From Guyanagaster necrorhizus (lineage: Eukaryota; Basidiomycota; Agaricomycetes; Agaricales; Physalacriaceae): a stretch of DNA of 64,000 bases. The stretch spans positions 1,438,100 to 1,502,099 of the forward strand of contig NW_025064883.1 of assembly GCF_019112545.1 (NCBI RefSeq). The letters are read 5' to 3'. The first letter of the stretch is position 1. Each line of letters opens with the position of its first letter. The translations under genes and the position numbers were made by a program. The notes under the pieces were generated by a model. That model ran no database searches and was not told the DNA's origin. It was given only the letters and a program-made list of their open reading frames with translations. Shown in pieces: positions 23,413 through 34,718 of the stretch.

Positions 23413-26400
23413 TCATGATGCCGAATTCTCCATTTCTAATCCATGCAGGTCTATGACATACATGCTATAGTTACGGTTGATTGCCTTGGAGGCTCTAGGG
23501 TCTCCTTCTGTCTGGTCGACTCCGCATTGTAACCGTAGCATTGTCAAATACTCATCGAAAGTGAACATTTGTTTTTGCCGTATGCCATCAAGCATTGCCT
23601 ACGACGACAGGAATCAGACCGATAACTTGGAGTACCATCGACGTGCTTACTTGTGGTGATATAAAAAAGAGCGTATAGTAACGCTTCGCTTTTTCGAACT
23701 CGTTTTGGTCGTTTGTAATGGCCTTGACGCTTTGTTGTAGAGCAAGCATATTCCGGATGATCTTCTTGATCCCAAAGTTAGTCGGGACACCAAGGTACCG
23801 AGCATTCGCGATCAGAATATGTTCCATAAGATATCCCAACCCAACGAATATAAATCTAGGAGAATATATAAATAGAAAGCATATACGCGAAAAATGTGAC
23901 TTACCGTCTTGCTGTCTCCGGCAAGCTAGTGCTAACGAAGGCATCGCATTCTCCTAGTTCATTATTAAGATCGATTACGTGGGGATCTGGTTCTCCTGCT
24001 TCCTGCTCCATGGAATAATTTCCCTATATAAGCAAGATGAGCAAGCGTGTACACCAGTTGAAAGAGCCAGGAAACTCGCATAACGTAGTGCTGAATCAAG
24101 ATAATATATAGTCCGACACCTGATGTCGATTCTAATAGTACTCAATATGAGCTCTGCGAGTTGTTCGTACGTCTTGAGCAGTGCACCCAAGCGCCTAGGT
24201 ACATGTCAGCGCCTGTCAAACGGCAATGGGAAGAAGATTCGTACAGCGACATTTCTTTTGAAAGTGGGAGGACCAGTAGTTCTGCTCTCACAGATGTTGC
24301 GGGTGGCAGCAGTACCGGAGATGAAGCAGACGTTGCAGACAAAAGTTCCAGATTCAGCGGACTCATCGGCGGGTCCGATGGTCGAGACTTTAAAGCATTC
24401 AGCTCAGAAACAAACCAAGCCTGAAATTGTTAAAAGGATTGGTAAGTGGCATATGTGCCGGTACTCACCACACTGCGATATAGACTTGCCAGCGCAGACA
24501 AATTGCGTATTGATGAGACAAGATCAGTTGCCTTGACAGTGTCTGGCCCAAGGAAGTCGAGCTCAAGATTGGTTTCTTGACGACAAAGTTGCTGCTGCGT
24601 TGATATACTACTTGGCTGCAATACCGTTAGATGTCCGATATCGCCCTACGAGAGGACTCACCGATGTAGATAGCAACTCCCTCAAGCAGGGAGTCAACTC
24701 TGACCGCTGTGCCCATTGGACGGCAAGAGCTACATAAGGCGCTGCTGGCAGACCTTCTGTCGATGTCGACACCAAATCTTGGAACCGGTCACTGCAGCGC
24801 TGATAGAACTGAATAATGACGCCAAGAATCAATCGAGAGTAATTTTCTCGGTGGAAGGGGGTGGTTTGAAGCATTGCACATAATGAATTTATCAAAGCCA
24901 TGAGCTGCGTGCTTGCCTGTAAGAATGAGTGAGTAAATGTTTTCGGAAGAGGAGATCACGGAAAGTTTACCTTTACTAGAGGCTCCGAGCAGAATTTCGC
25001 TGACAAGGGATCAGGAAGAAACGCGTCGTGACCTGGTAGCTGGATGAATATTGAAGATAATATGACGAGCAGTGGCAATACCGGTAACTGCCTCATGAAA
25101 CAAGGACGACACTTTCTCTTCTAGCTGAGGGAGATATACCTTTAAGACAAAGTCGTCCAAAACCGTACTCGAATCTCGAGTCGATTCCGCCCCTGGGGGT
25201 AGAGTTTCAGCAACACGAGCGAGAAATGCCAGTGTCGGCTCAAAAAGAACAGTGACATGAAAAGTATCCGGTTCAATGAGTAATCGATGGTGTTGACCTG
25301 CTCCAAGTATCCGATCATCCACCCCAACAGAAGAGAGAGCGGCTTGTACAGTGTTATCAGATCCACCCTGGACTAGTCCAGGCATCGTGTCTTTGAGAAC
25401 ACGAGTCAACTCATCCTCATGAGACCGTAGCAACTTGTTGGTCAACTTCACGTCAGTGTCTGCAAACCGGAACATCGCCTAAGGCATAAGTAAATGATTA
25501 ATTCGTTGTTTTCGTAAATAAACAAATAAGCAGACCTTTGTCTTATCCCTCGAGTAACGCCCTTCACGAAGTATTTCGTTAATGGAAGACACTGGATTTC
25601 TACCAGAAGCAGCGCCTTGCTCTTCGTTGGTCAAGTAGTCGGAAATGAGTGTCCGTATCTTCATCATAAAGATAAGCGGAGAAACCTCGCGTCAGTAAGA
25701 AACACTGACCTCTGACTGCACTGATATCCAGATGTCTGCCAGAGGGAAAAGCGCACCAGGCTTTGTGCCTGCTGCATCCTTGAAATCTCGCCGCTGTAAG
25801 AAACCAAGATGAGGCGGGATTATATGTAATAGTTGATGTACTTACAGAGCCGATTCGATTGGCTACCTCATAAATCACCCTCAGACCTTGAGCAACCGCA
25901 TCCATTTTTGAATAAAGAGTCCAAAAGAAATCCTTCAGTATCTCATGGTCGACTTGCTTTACAGAGGATTCGAGGGCAGACAGTCTCAGGCACGACGGAT
26001 TGAGATAATCTCCTTTCCTTGCGACCCTGTTGCTCAACGAAGACGTAACTGTGGCAAAAACGTACACGCCTTCGGATCGCGTTGCAGCCCGCATGAGAGC
26101 GTACACGGAACCACGCCGACCGTACTCAGCACGATCTGAAACTTCATTTAGAGTTGTTTCCACCAGGTTGAAAATTTCATTAGGCACGCGCTGTGCGACA
26201 CTGTCCAGAGCGCTGCCCAGCCGGCTTAAGACCGCAAGAGATTCGAGCACCGTTTCCATGTACGCAAAGGAGTCGGTCTCAGGATTAGAGTTCTGCATAA
26301 TAAGCGTGATATTAGATATTGAGGCAGACGAAGAAGCAGAGAATCCATTGCGGAAATTAGGGTCATCCAGGTCATGCGGTGGGTCATTGGGTCGTAAGGT

Positions 26401-28035
26401 AAGTTCGTCGATAAAGCGAGCAAAACGTGTTCGATGGAACGTGGGAGAGGATGGCGACATCTGGGAGGAAATGGGAAGGGGGTCAGTTTCGAAATCTAGT
26501 TTGGGGACTATTGTGATTCCAAATTAGAATCAAAGCCAGGTTGAAGTAATAAAACTGACATGTCCGCTGATTTGGTGTGTAAGCCGCCCAACGAGAGTCA
26601 CACCAAAATGATTTGAGATACAAGTGACTGTGAAGTTCATCGGTCAATATTTCTCGCAGAGCCTAGACGTAATTAGTTGTCGAAGCACAGAAACACCCAA
26701 AAGACAAGTACCGTTTCTTGGCCCAACAAATAACCTCGCAAATCAGAGACAGCTCCGATCTCAAGCATCTCAGGTTTGTTTATTATCTTTAGACTTCGAA
26801 CGAGGAGAACAGACGCCTGCAGGAGGCGTTTTTCTGACATGAGAGTCTCTAGAAGGTCAGGCACAGACTTGAGATGCTCTCTGAAAAAATATGAGTCCGG
26901 CACAAGTGACGAAAGGATAGGTGAGCACATTTGATCCAGAAGTCGCATCATTTCTTCCAAAGTTTGTCCCCTCGCCCAAAGTTGTACAAGATCAGCACGT
27001 TTGCTACCTAGAGCATCTTTAGATTCTTGCAATGCTGTCCGTGTCTCATTGATCTGTGTTTGCGTAGCCCCCAAGTGATTCAAGAGGTTGGCATGGTGAG
27101 GAAGTGCGGCGGCAAAGGCTTGGTGATGTTTGTCGACAGAACCTTGCAGGGCTTTGGACAATAAATTCTTAGTGTTGTGAAACGAATCAATATCCTTTCC
27201 CAGTGAGGAATCGTCCAGGAGTTGAAGCGCAAGATCCACGGGATTGAACTACAAAAGTATTAGCGAGAGACATGAATACTGCCTGGCAAGATACTCACAT
27301 CTGGGTCAATAACAAAGGCCCATTCGTCTCTTATTTGGTCGAGCACAGCTAGAGGGAAAAATCCAGGTATTGAAAAGGAATATTATAAAGTGACACACCA
27401 TCAATATCGCCTGCTCGAGCTTTTCCATTCACCCTCAGTCCAGGCACCTTGTCTCGTATTCGTTGTTGCCTGACTTTCTCAGCTTCCATTTCAACTTTCT
27501 TCTCCTTCTGATATTCCAAGTCATCACTACCGTTAGTCATTGCACGTCGTCTTCCTGCAGACTGAAAGGCCGACATGACCGATGACAATGATGTCGGCGT
27601 TGGGGTCTGCTCATCGTCCGTGGGTAAGCTGTTTAGACGCTGAGGCTTTGGTGGCCGTGTCTTAACAGGTGTACTTGTAATCGTTCGAGAGTGAAGGGAG
27701 GAAGAAGCATCGGAACGCGTTGTACTAATACTGTCTCGGTAAGACGTAGACCCTCGGTCGTTTCCAGTGAAGTCAGAGACTCGAGCCCGTAGCTCGGACC
27801 GCTGAGGTCGAGAAGGGCCAACTGGCGCAGTGTTTGGTGGGGTAGCCCTTGGCGACGACGATATTATGGAGCTATTACTGGGAGTCGTTGGTCGCGACGG
27901 AGTTCGACTGATTTGCAACGGCCTGGTAGCCATCGTCGTACCTGGCGCTGAGAGAGGGGACGAGATTGTAGGAATTCCATTTGAAAACGAAGGCGACCGG
28001 CCGCGACGAGAAGAAAATGGAGGAGCGCGCGACAT
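23413..28035 (-). CDS. SEC8: Exocyst complex subunit Sec8
   Basis: The minus-strand gene begins MSRAPPFSSRRGRSPS with a long Ser/Thr/Pro-rich N-terminus (27.4-28.0 kb). The Sec8 signature region follows: IRDEWAFVIDPDFNPVDLAL, LLDDSSLGKD, SVDKHHQAFAAALPHHANLL, NHLGATQTQINETRTALQES, LGSKRADLVQLWARGQTLEE and SVPDLLETLMSEKRLLQASV. Helical exocyst repeats continue over many small exons to a C-terminus ending GLEMENSAS. Sec8 joins Sec3, Sec5, Sec6 and Sec10 in the vesicle tether. It is about 1200 residues, as expected. The start codon faces that of a lipid-droplet hydrolase 80 bases away. Recognition is strong; exact exon edges were not all worked out. Confidence 0.88.
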
Positions 28036-28115
28036 CGACCAGTGCGATGGTCGTTGCAGGGCAGTATTGTCGAGTCCAAATTAGCGTGATGCTATTGCGA
28101 GACAACGACAAACGA
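28036..28115. promoter_or_regulatory. 80-base bidirectional promoter
   Basis: The start codons of Sec8 (-, 28035) and the LDAH-like hydrolase (+, 28116) are separated by 80 bases, the same distance as in the glucosyltransferase/LYR pair six kilobases away. The segment is GC-balanced with no TATA box. Confidence 0.5.
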
Positions 28116-29271
28116 ATGCCTCTTCCGTCTTTCCTCGAGCCTCTCCATTCTTTGCACTACGACAATGCAGAGTACAGGCACGCTACACACAAGATATCGC
28201 TTGGTACCGTTCATTGTCTCTGGTGGCCCACTCGCTCTGGTAGTGTACCCGACACAATCATACTATTCAAGCCCGGTAAATGCTATCAATATAACAGCAG
28301 GATTCTGTACTTTTTCTGATCATTCAAGAACAGGAAATCCCGGTTTAGTAGAGTTCTACGTTCCGTTCCTGTCTGTCGTACGCGAAAGATACCAGTCCAA
28401 CAGTCTTGCTATACTGGCCCATTCACACTTGGGTCATAGTTTTGCCCTTCCTTATTCTCAGTGCGGCTTGACGTCCCAGGTCCAAGGCGGTATTGAAGCA
28501 GTAGACGCCCTAGTAGGATACTATGGGAAGAGGGTTAGGATTGTTATCATAACGCATAGCATTGGGTGCTGGATTTCTTTGCAGGTAAGGTCTCCCGATA
28601 TCAGACAGATGCCGACTGACTAGAACCACTGAACAGGTTCTAAAAGCACGACCTGAAAATATTGCGAGTGTCCTTCTAATAACGCCAACAATCCGATATA
28701 TAGCAGATACCCCGAACGGGCGTTCTCTATCGGTGGGTATCGTCTGACATGTCACACTGTGCTTGTTTTCATCCTGTCTATAGTGGCTTTTCCATCCGTT
28801 CCCCCGAACCGTCGCCTCCAAGCTGACGAGTATTTTCGGCACTTATATTCCTGCCTTCTTGCTCTCAGTCCTGTTTTGGGATTGGCCGGCCCACCAAATT
28901 GCTGTTCTTCAAAGGCTTCTCAGGTCACCCAAGTCCGTATTAGCTTGCTTGGAAATGTCGCATGACGAGATGCAATCGGTGAAAGAAGCCGACTTTGAAT
29001 TCATCGCCTCTCATGACAATCGAATCCGAATTTACTTTGCTGGCATAGACGGATGGGTTGGCAAACATAAGCAGGTTATCATATCAGAACTAGAGACGTC
29101 TTGTTCACACACCGTTATCGTTGTCGGCGCCAACGTTCCTCATGCCTTCTGTATCAGTGAGATTCCTTAACATGGTGTGGCCTGTTCCATGAATTGATGT
29201 GATATGTCCTGGCAGATCACAGTCAACAAGTTGCTCTACAATGCCTTCAATGGCTTGCGGAATTGTCGTAG
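28116..29271 (+). CDS. Lipid-droplet-associated hydrolase (LDAH/DUF2305 family)
   Basis: Five exons. The start MPLPSFLEPLHSLHY and the end of exon 1, DTIILFKPG, are joined across an intron at 28276-28333 to NPGLVEFYVPFLSVV, which recreates the family motif PGNPGLVEFY. The nucleophile elbow reads THSIGCW (GHS/THS-x-G), followed by LLITPTIRYIADTPNG, characteristic of this alpha/beta-hydrolase family. The C-terminal His is probably in VPHAFCINHSQQVA. Family members bind lipid droplets and affect sterol ester turnover. The protein has about 320 residues. An alternative ATG at 28165 is in the wrong frame relative to the conserved exon join. Confidence 0.85.
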
Positions 29272-30289
29272 GTCCATCATAGATAATAGGACATCTATAC
29301 TAGAGTGATCATCGGGCATGGTTGTGAATTTTCCGAAGAAGGGAGATTTTCCTGCTCATGACGGCAGAGCGCACTGCCAAGCAGGACCCAATGTATTTGG
29401 GAGTCAACCAACATTTCGAATCAAGTATTCCTTGCGACTCCGCCTTTACTGGAAAGGGCGTCTGCGGATGACAGATGATGCTCATATTGCTTCAGTCCTC
29501 TCGCCTACGTTAGTTGCACTTCTCCGGATTTGAATTTTGAACGTCATTCGCAGATCCATCTATCTTCCATCATGAATAGATAGATCTTCATTAATCATTG
29601 CCGGTGCAGCCACATCTAGCCATTTTTCGCAAGAACAATTTGATGCGAAGCATAACTACACTAGGTCGCATGACAGGGCCACAATCCTTGGAGAGCAAAA
29701 ACACAGAATTTTTCTTTGCTTTAGCACCATGCCGAAATTTCACAACCGAGGGGGGGTGGGATTTGTCTTCCCTAGAACAATGTTAAATCTTCCAATATAT
29801 GGCGCGTCTGTCGTGTTATGGCCATTGTTTTAAACTGTCTAATTAGGCTTAGGCTTGGCCTGACATATATAAACCACAGTGGACTGAAGTTGATAACTCA
29901 AACAGTTCGGCCTCGTTGTATCGAACACTTCGTATCCTTTCACTGCAATGAACGCACAACATGAAGTCCACAGCCAATGCTGACGAATCTGACTGCTTCC
30001 CGATTGACAACTTCCCGATACTCAACTTGTACTATGGTGTCAACCAAATCCCTACGGCGGCTTCGATTCACAAAGTACACAACACACGTCTTTTTTATAT
30101 GATCCTTATGATGTTCCCTGTCGTGCTCCAAGCCCGAAACCACCTATACATCCTCTTAGACCTTACCTGCGTCCCTGATTCAAAGTGCTGAGGGAAGGTA
30201 ACAGTTGTCCGGAGAACGGATCCAGGGCATACCAAACACTTGTCCAGGACATTGCTGACGCCGAAATACACTGTCATCTCATTCCCAAC
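29272..30289. other. Gene-poor region with a TATA-like promoter, about 1 kb
   Basis: No convincing gene. There are short unconserved ORFs, a G-rich run at 29750-29758, and on the plus strand a TATATAAA at 29865-29872 followed 76 bases later by an ATG context (CACTGCAATGAAC). A 76-codon frame from 29961 to 30191 has no recognisable domain and its 3' part lies antisense to laccase relic sequence. Confidence 0.5.
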
Positions 30290-31040
30290 GTTCCCGCGTG
30301 ATCGCCAGCTGCGATAACGGGCTTGAAGCGCGTCGTATAGAAGAGATCGGTAACGCCTCTTTGGAGCGACGGTAATAACGGAGAGAGGGCCCGTGGGCTA
30401 TACATGGCACATCTCTTTGAGTCAGGGTCTTTTGGGAAAGGATAATTGACTTACATCTTCAAAAAATCTACCCATCCCATTGATCAAGGTGGAATTGGAC
30501 TTCGGCCCCACTTTCGTAGCCATTGGTGCTGGTGTTGTATCATGGTACCTAGAAATACCCCATTAAGAGGGTACTAAACTCAACCCTTGCCTTGCACTCA
30601 CCAATCTGAGAGTACAATAATAGTAGTTTCTGTAGAATAAATTAATATAGTTCTAATCATCGGTGGACAACAGGCCGACCCTCATCCACGTCACACAAGG
30701 CCCGGTGAGGGTCATTTTGACCGTCCACTCCATCATACACGATGAAAGGTCGGGCCAGGCCATCGCAGTATCGGACCACAAGGTGCGAATGGTACCAAAA
30801 CGTTCCAGCCTGGTCCGGAACATGGAAATTATACATGAGCGACTTGTTCTGCGCTATTGGACACTGCGTGACAGAAGCGGAACCATCTTCAAAGTTGGTT
30901 CCATGCCAATGCTGGGGAATATGAGAGACGAGGAGATAGAAGGGAGAGACATGCTTACAATGCTCGTATCGAGGGCCATGGTGTGGTCTGAAAGTGTCTT
31001 TAGAACACCCTGGCCAACATGGCATTGGCTCTGTCTTACC
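30290..31040 (-). pseudogene. Laccase (multicopper oxidase) relic, domains 1-2
   Basis: The minus strand shows consecutive laccase exons with their introns. LSDHTMALDTSI is followed by an intron and HWHG (copper ligands); then VTQCPIAQNKSLMYNFHVPD, QAGTFWYHSHLVVRYCDGL (ligand HSH) and FIVYD; then LSDW, an intron, YHDTTPAPM, STLINGMGRFFED, an intron, and GPLSVITVAPKRRYR. After that homology fades. The N-terminal signal peptide and first strand are absent, and the fourth-copper-site C-terminus is not downstream. The reading frame is open across several exons, so decay is fairly recent, but the gene cannot encode a complete oxidase. Intron positions match those common in Agaricomycete laccases. 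Confidence 0.75.
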
Positions 31041-31938
31041 ACTTTTAACAGAGCAGAAAGGTTGTGATGTGAGGGACTATTTGGCAGTCATCTCAGACAT
31101 GATGGCCACAGTAGCCATCACGCTCCATTCTTCTATTCTCCTGCAGCTGTTCGAACTGAAGATTATGGAAAAAGAGGCCCTGAACAGATCGACGTAATCG
31201 GGGCTCGTTGGAGGTATTGGAATTACCTGGTCAACTGGCGAGCGATCTCTTTGATTTCCCTTTTCCCTCATTGAAGGAGCTATTCATCTTTGGGTATGCA
31301 CCGGACCCGTTCCAATCGCGAAGTCAAATGACATCGAGATTACCCCACGACAACATAGCCAGGTTGCGATCTCTGGCCCTATCGAACCCTCTTCCAAGCG
31401 AGCCTGGAGCACTTATCTCTTACATCATATCCTGCGCCATTCTCACTTCCGATGGATACTGAGTCACGGATAGACGGCGGTGCAGAAGTTACTGTTCGAG
31501 GGATGTGATGCATAAATATGTACAGTCATGACAAAGAATATGTAAGTATTGGTTGTCAACATTGCAGGCTCTAACTTCAACTTCAAGTAGGGCTCACCAC
31601 GGATAATCCACAGACGCCGACGTGTCGCAAATGGAAGTTATCACAGTGAAGATGTTGATGATGGTTCGAGTCAAAACTTGAACTTTTCAATTTGAGAGTC
31701 GCCGCGCGCCGGCTGATACTTAGCGTAACAATGACAGAAAACCTGATACTACAGTACAATCTATTATGCTATAAATATATTTAGCACACCGACTTGAACA
31801 CATACTGTTCATAGCCTTAAATACAATGAGAGAAGTACCGTAGTCGGTGATCTTAACACGAAGGAACCGTATAGGTAGTATCATTCTTTGCCGCATCAGG
31901 ATGAAGGCTGTAGTACGTCGAACAAAGGGAACCTTCAG
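31041..31938. other. Relic-rich intergenic stretch; F-box/LRR-like fragment
   Basis: Contains a plus-strand open frame at 31208-31462 (VLELPGQLASDLFDFPFPSL, then KELFIFGYAPDPF) that resembles leucine-rich segments of basidiomycete F-box proteins, but without an F-box, so at best a fragment. A minus-strand frame continues from the second laccase relic to a stop near 31853. The rest (31480-31800) is AT-rich and empty. Confidence 0.4.
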
Positions 31939-31980
31939 CTACAATGACAGGTTAAATAAAAGAACGTAAGATGAACGTAC

Positions 31981-32170
31981 AGATCCACCTATCTCATTTC
32001 CACCGAAGAGATTGATCTCAATAGTCTTCCTCAGCGGTAATCCTGGAGGCGACAAATCTTGCGCCCGCTGAGCACCGCTCAAGATCTGAAGCAGTACAGG
32101 AACGGTGGGTGGCACGAATTCCACGCCATTCATCAGGAAGATGTTAGTATTGGCATCAAAGCCAAGAGTG
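31981..32170 (-). pseudogene. Second laccase relic, domain 3 fragment
   Basis: The minus strand encodes LGFDANTNIFLMNGVEFVPP, then TVPVLLQILSGAQRAQDL and a tract KTIEINLFGG. These match the laccase domain 3 stretch that normally precedes the HPxHLHGH copper ligands. The ligand region itself is absent; a splice donor GTACGT follows at 31980. The fragment lies upstream, in the minus-strand sense, of the domain 1-2 relic, so the order is reversed relative to one gene. It is therefore a second copy or a rearrangement. Its 5' side abuts the tail of a LINE fragment. Confidence 0.7.
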
Positions 32171-33225
32171 ATATATTATTATTATTATTTTGTTCTCAGC
32201 ATTTGATTAACCGCAACAAGTAAGCTAACTACTAAGACGCGGTGGAGGTACAGGGCCTCAGGATCCTCTTTCCCTCTTGTTCCAGTCCCTCCGCTCTTCT
32301 TTCTGAGTTCCCCAGGTGTTTTGGCGTGTAATGTGGACTAGAGTAACGGACATGTATGGTATTTTGTGCCCTCGTGGTGGGCTAATTGGTTCGTTTGATT
32401 CTGTGGTTGGCTAAAGCCTGGGGCGTTTTGCGAGCGTGTCTTGGGGGCTGGCTGTGTTGGACATGGTCTATGGTGTGGTGGGCGCGTGGCAGTTATCCAT
32501 GCTCGTCTTCCGTGTCGCCCTCGTCTTCTTCCCACCACTCTCCTCCTTCTTCTTCCTCTTCTGGCTCTGGGGCGAGCCTCTCGTTTTGTAGTTGTCCTGT
32601 CTGGGTGAATGCTCCCGTGTTCTCCATGAACTCGCTCAGTGCTGTGATCCCTTCCTTGGTGCCAAGGATGTCTGGTAGGTATACAGTCCTTGACACATTC
32701 AGGAGGATCCCCCGTTGCTCTTCGTAGAGGGGGCATTCACGCAGGATGTGCTCCCGTGTGTGAAACAACTCTCCACAAGGGCAGTCAATGTTCTTACTTG
32801 GCACGAATTGTGAGTAGTACTCGCCTATGTATTCGTGGCCTGTTCTGCACTGAGGCACTCGGCCGAATATCTCTCTTTTCGCTGCAAGGTCTATGAGGTG
32901 GGGTGTCAGCTTCAGTGATGGCAGTATTCTATTTGCCATCACGTAGCGTCCCCATTTAGGGCTGGCCTCCCATGCCTTCCTCCACTCTTCTAGCGTTGCT
33001 GCCTTTGCCTCCCTTCTAGCGTTACCAAGAGTGATATTGAGGACGAGATCCACTCCCCCAGGAACCGGCTCTCCAAGGGCCCAGGAGATTCCAGTGGATG
33101 TAAATCCACTTCGCGTCGAAAAATAATGTCCATTTGCATCGAGGTCCTCGGTTCTGAATCTCGTCGTAGAAGTAATAACGCGACCTGTTGCCTCTAAACT
33201 ATTTATTCTGTGCATCTTTTTCTTA
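32171..33225 (-). mobile_element. 5'-truncated non-LTR retrotransposon (LINE)
   Basis: A minus-strand open frame 33215-32493 encodes the C-terminal end of a non-LTR element polyprotein: LEEWRKAWEASPKWGRYVM, CRTGHEYIGEYYSQF, then a zinc knuckle CPCGELFHTREHILRECPLY and an acidic tail EPEEEEEGGEWWEEDEGD. This layout follows the RNase H region in basidiomycete LINEs. About 300 bases of 3' UTR follow and end in a TAA-repeat tail (32174-32189), typical of target-primed insertion. The reverse transcriptase and most of RNase H are missing, so it cannot move by itself. The 5' boundary near 33215-33230 is a guess; no target duplication was identified. Confidence 0.75.
32174..32189 (-). repeat. TAA microsatellite forming the LINE tail
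   Basis: ATTATTATTATT on the plus strand, equal to a TAA repeat on the LINE's own strand, at the junction between element and laccase fragment. Confidence 0.7.
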
Positions 33226-33319
33226 TTCGTTTTTATTTTTTCTATTTGGCAAAGATCAGATTATGTAGTACGAGCGACGTCATACAGATCGATTCTTCTC
33301 ATCGCCCACTTCAGTTAAA

Positions 33320-34515
33320 ATGTCCGTACAGTTGGAAAAGACATCTTCGAACAAGGTTTTTGAAGGAGAGCTTGCGAAATATAGATTCAAGGTCTGTCCA
33401 TTTTGCGATATCCTTATCATACCCCACCGCTGATCCAGACTAGTCTACTGCTTTAGGCGGGCTCTTTGCAAATTTTAATCTTTTCATTCCGCCGAACGCC
33501 AGCGAGACGATCAAAGTGCCTGTACTGGTATATCTATCGGGCTTGACTTGCACGGAAGACAACGGGTCGGTAATCGCAGCTTCGATCACGACAGGATCTG
33601 AGCTGACTGTCTGAACTCAGAGCCCAGAAAGGTTCATTCTTGGGACCTGCATCTGCACAAGGGATTGCTATTCTCTTTCCTGACACTTCCCCCCGCGGGG
33701 CGGCTATCGAAGGCGAGGACGATAACTGGGATTTTGGGACGGGGGCAGGTTTCTACATCAATGCAACAGACCCCAAGTATTCAAAGCATTATAACATGTA
33801 CACTCACGTAACATTGGAGCTCCCAGAGATTATAGAAGCAGCTGGCCTACCCATTGTAAGTCTAATGTCAAAGATTGGAGATGGTATCAATTATTTCGAA
33901 CTGAAAGGACTGGCAACGTCAATCGATCTTTGGTCACAGCATGGGAGGACACGGAGCTCTAACGCTGTATCTTTCGTCAACCACGAAACAATACAGATCT
34001 GCGTCTGCCTTTGCTCCAATCTGTAACCCTACCAAATGCCCTTGGGGTGAAAAGGCTTTCAGCGGCTATCTGCAGGGAGGCATCGAAGAGGCCAAGGGAA
34101 AATATGACGCAACTGATCTGATTTCGGCTTACAAAGAGCCGGTACACATCCTTATTGATTATGTTTGAATCCGTCCTTTTCTTCTGTCTTCTACAGGACT
34201 CACTCCAGCCACAGGGAACCGGTGACAACTTTTACAAGCAAGGCCAACTTCTTCCAGAAAACTTCCTCAAGGCATCAAGGGACGCTGGTTATGACGAATT
34301 TCAAGTTCGTGTGAGAAGTCAAGAAGCGTACGATCACAGCTATTATTTCGTACGTTTTACTGTGAGTATGTCTTGCCGTCCCTGTCTGAAATGGGCTTGT
34401 AGATTTCGACCTTTGCTGCTGATCACATCCACTGTAAGCACAAACTTTTGTATGGATAACGATCATCACTGAATGCGTTCCATTAACAGTCCATGCCAAT
34501 TTCTTGAAAGCATGA
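33320..34515 (+). CDS. S-formylglutathione hydrolase (esterase D)
   Basis: Cleaves S-formylglutathione in the cytosolic glutathione-dependent formaldehyde detoxification path. Six or more exons from [18 protein letters not shown]. Family blocks in order: [65 protein letters not shown], the nucleophile elbow [10 protein letters not shown] with catalytic Ser, [37 protein letters not shown] with the catalytic Asp, and [19 protein letters not shown] with the catalytic His. All triad residues are present, so the enzyme should be active. I prefer the intron end that joins ILIDY directly to GTGDNF, since this restores the family spacing. The start lies only about 100 bases from the LINE. Confidence 0.92.
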
Positions 34516-34718
34516 AAAGGGAGGGGAGAAGCAAGAAGTCAAACGCACTTTTATCGTATCATCTGTATTACACGCACTCATCTATGGATAGTAATATACA
34601 AACTATGCCAAAGAATAGTAACAACAAAAGAGCAGAAGACGGCACAAGTTACCAGCAAGAAGTGTTCAAATAGCAGAGCAACAGCGACTACCTGGCGGGA
34701 GAAGATATGTTTCAGGTC

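Noticed and set aside
28165..28623. Start of the LDAH-like hydrolase at ATG 28165 with uninterrupted reading
   Set aside because: The ATG at 28116 plus intron 28276-28333 recreates the family motif PGNPGLVEFY; the 28165 reading does not.
29961..30191. Pheromone precursor or small secreted protein
   Set aside because: The frame ends SKC without a CaaX box and has no signal peptide.
31208..31462. Complete F-box protein
   Set aside because: Only one short LRR-like stretch is visible, with no F-box and stops on both sides; treated as a possible fragment.
31660..31690. tRNA B-box (GGTTCGAGTC)
   Set aside because: No matching A-box, acceptor stem or anticodon arm can be folded around it.
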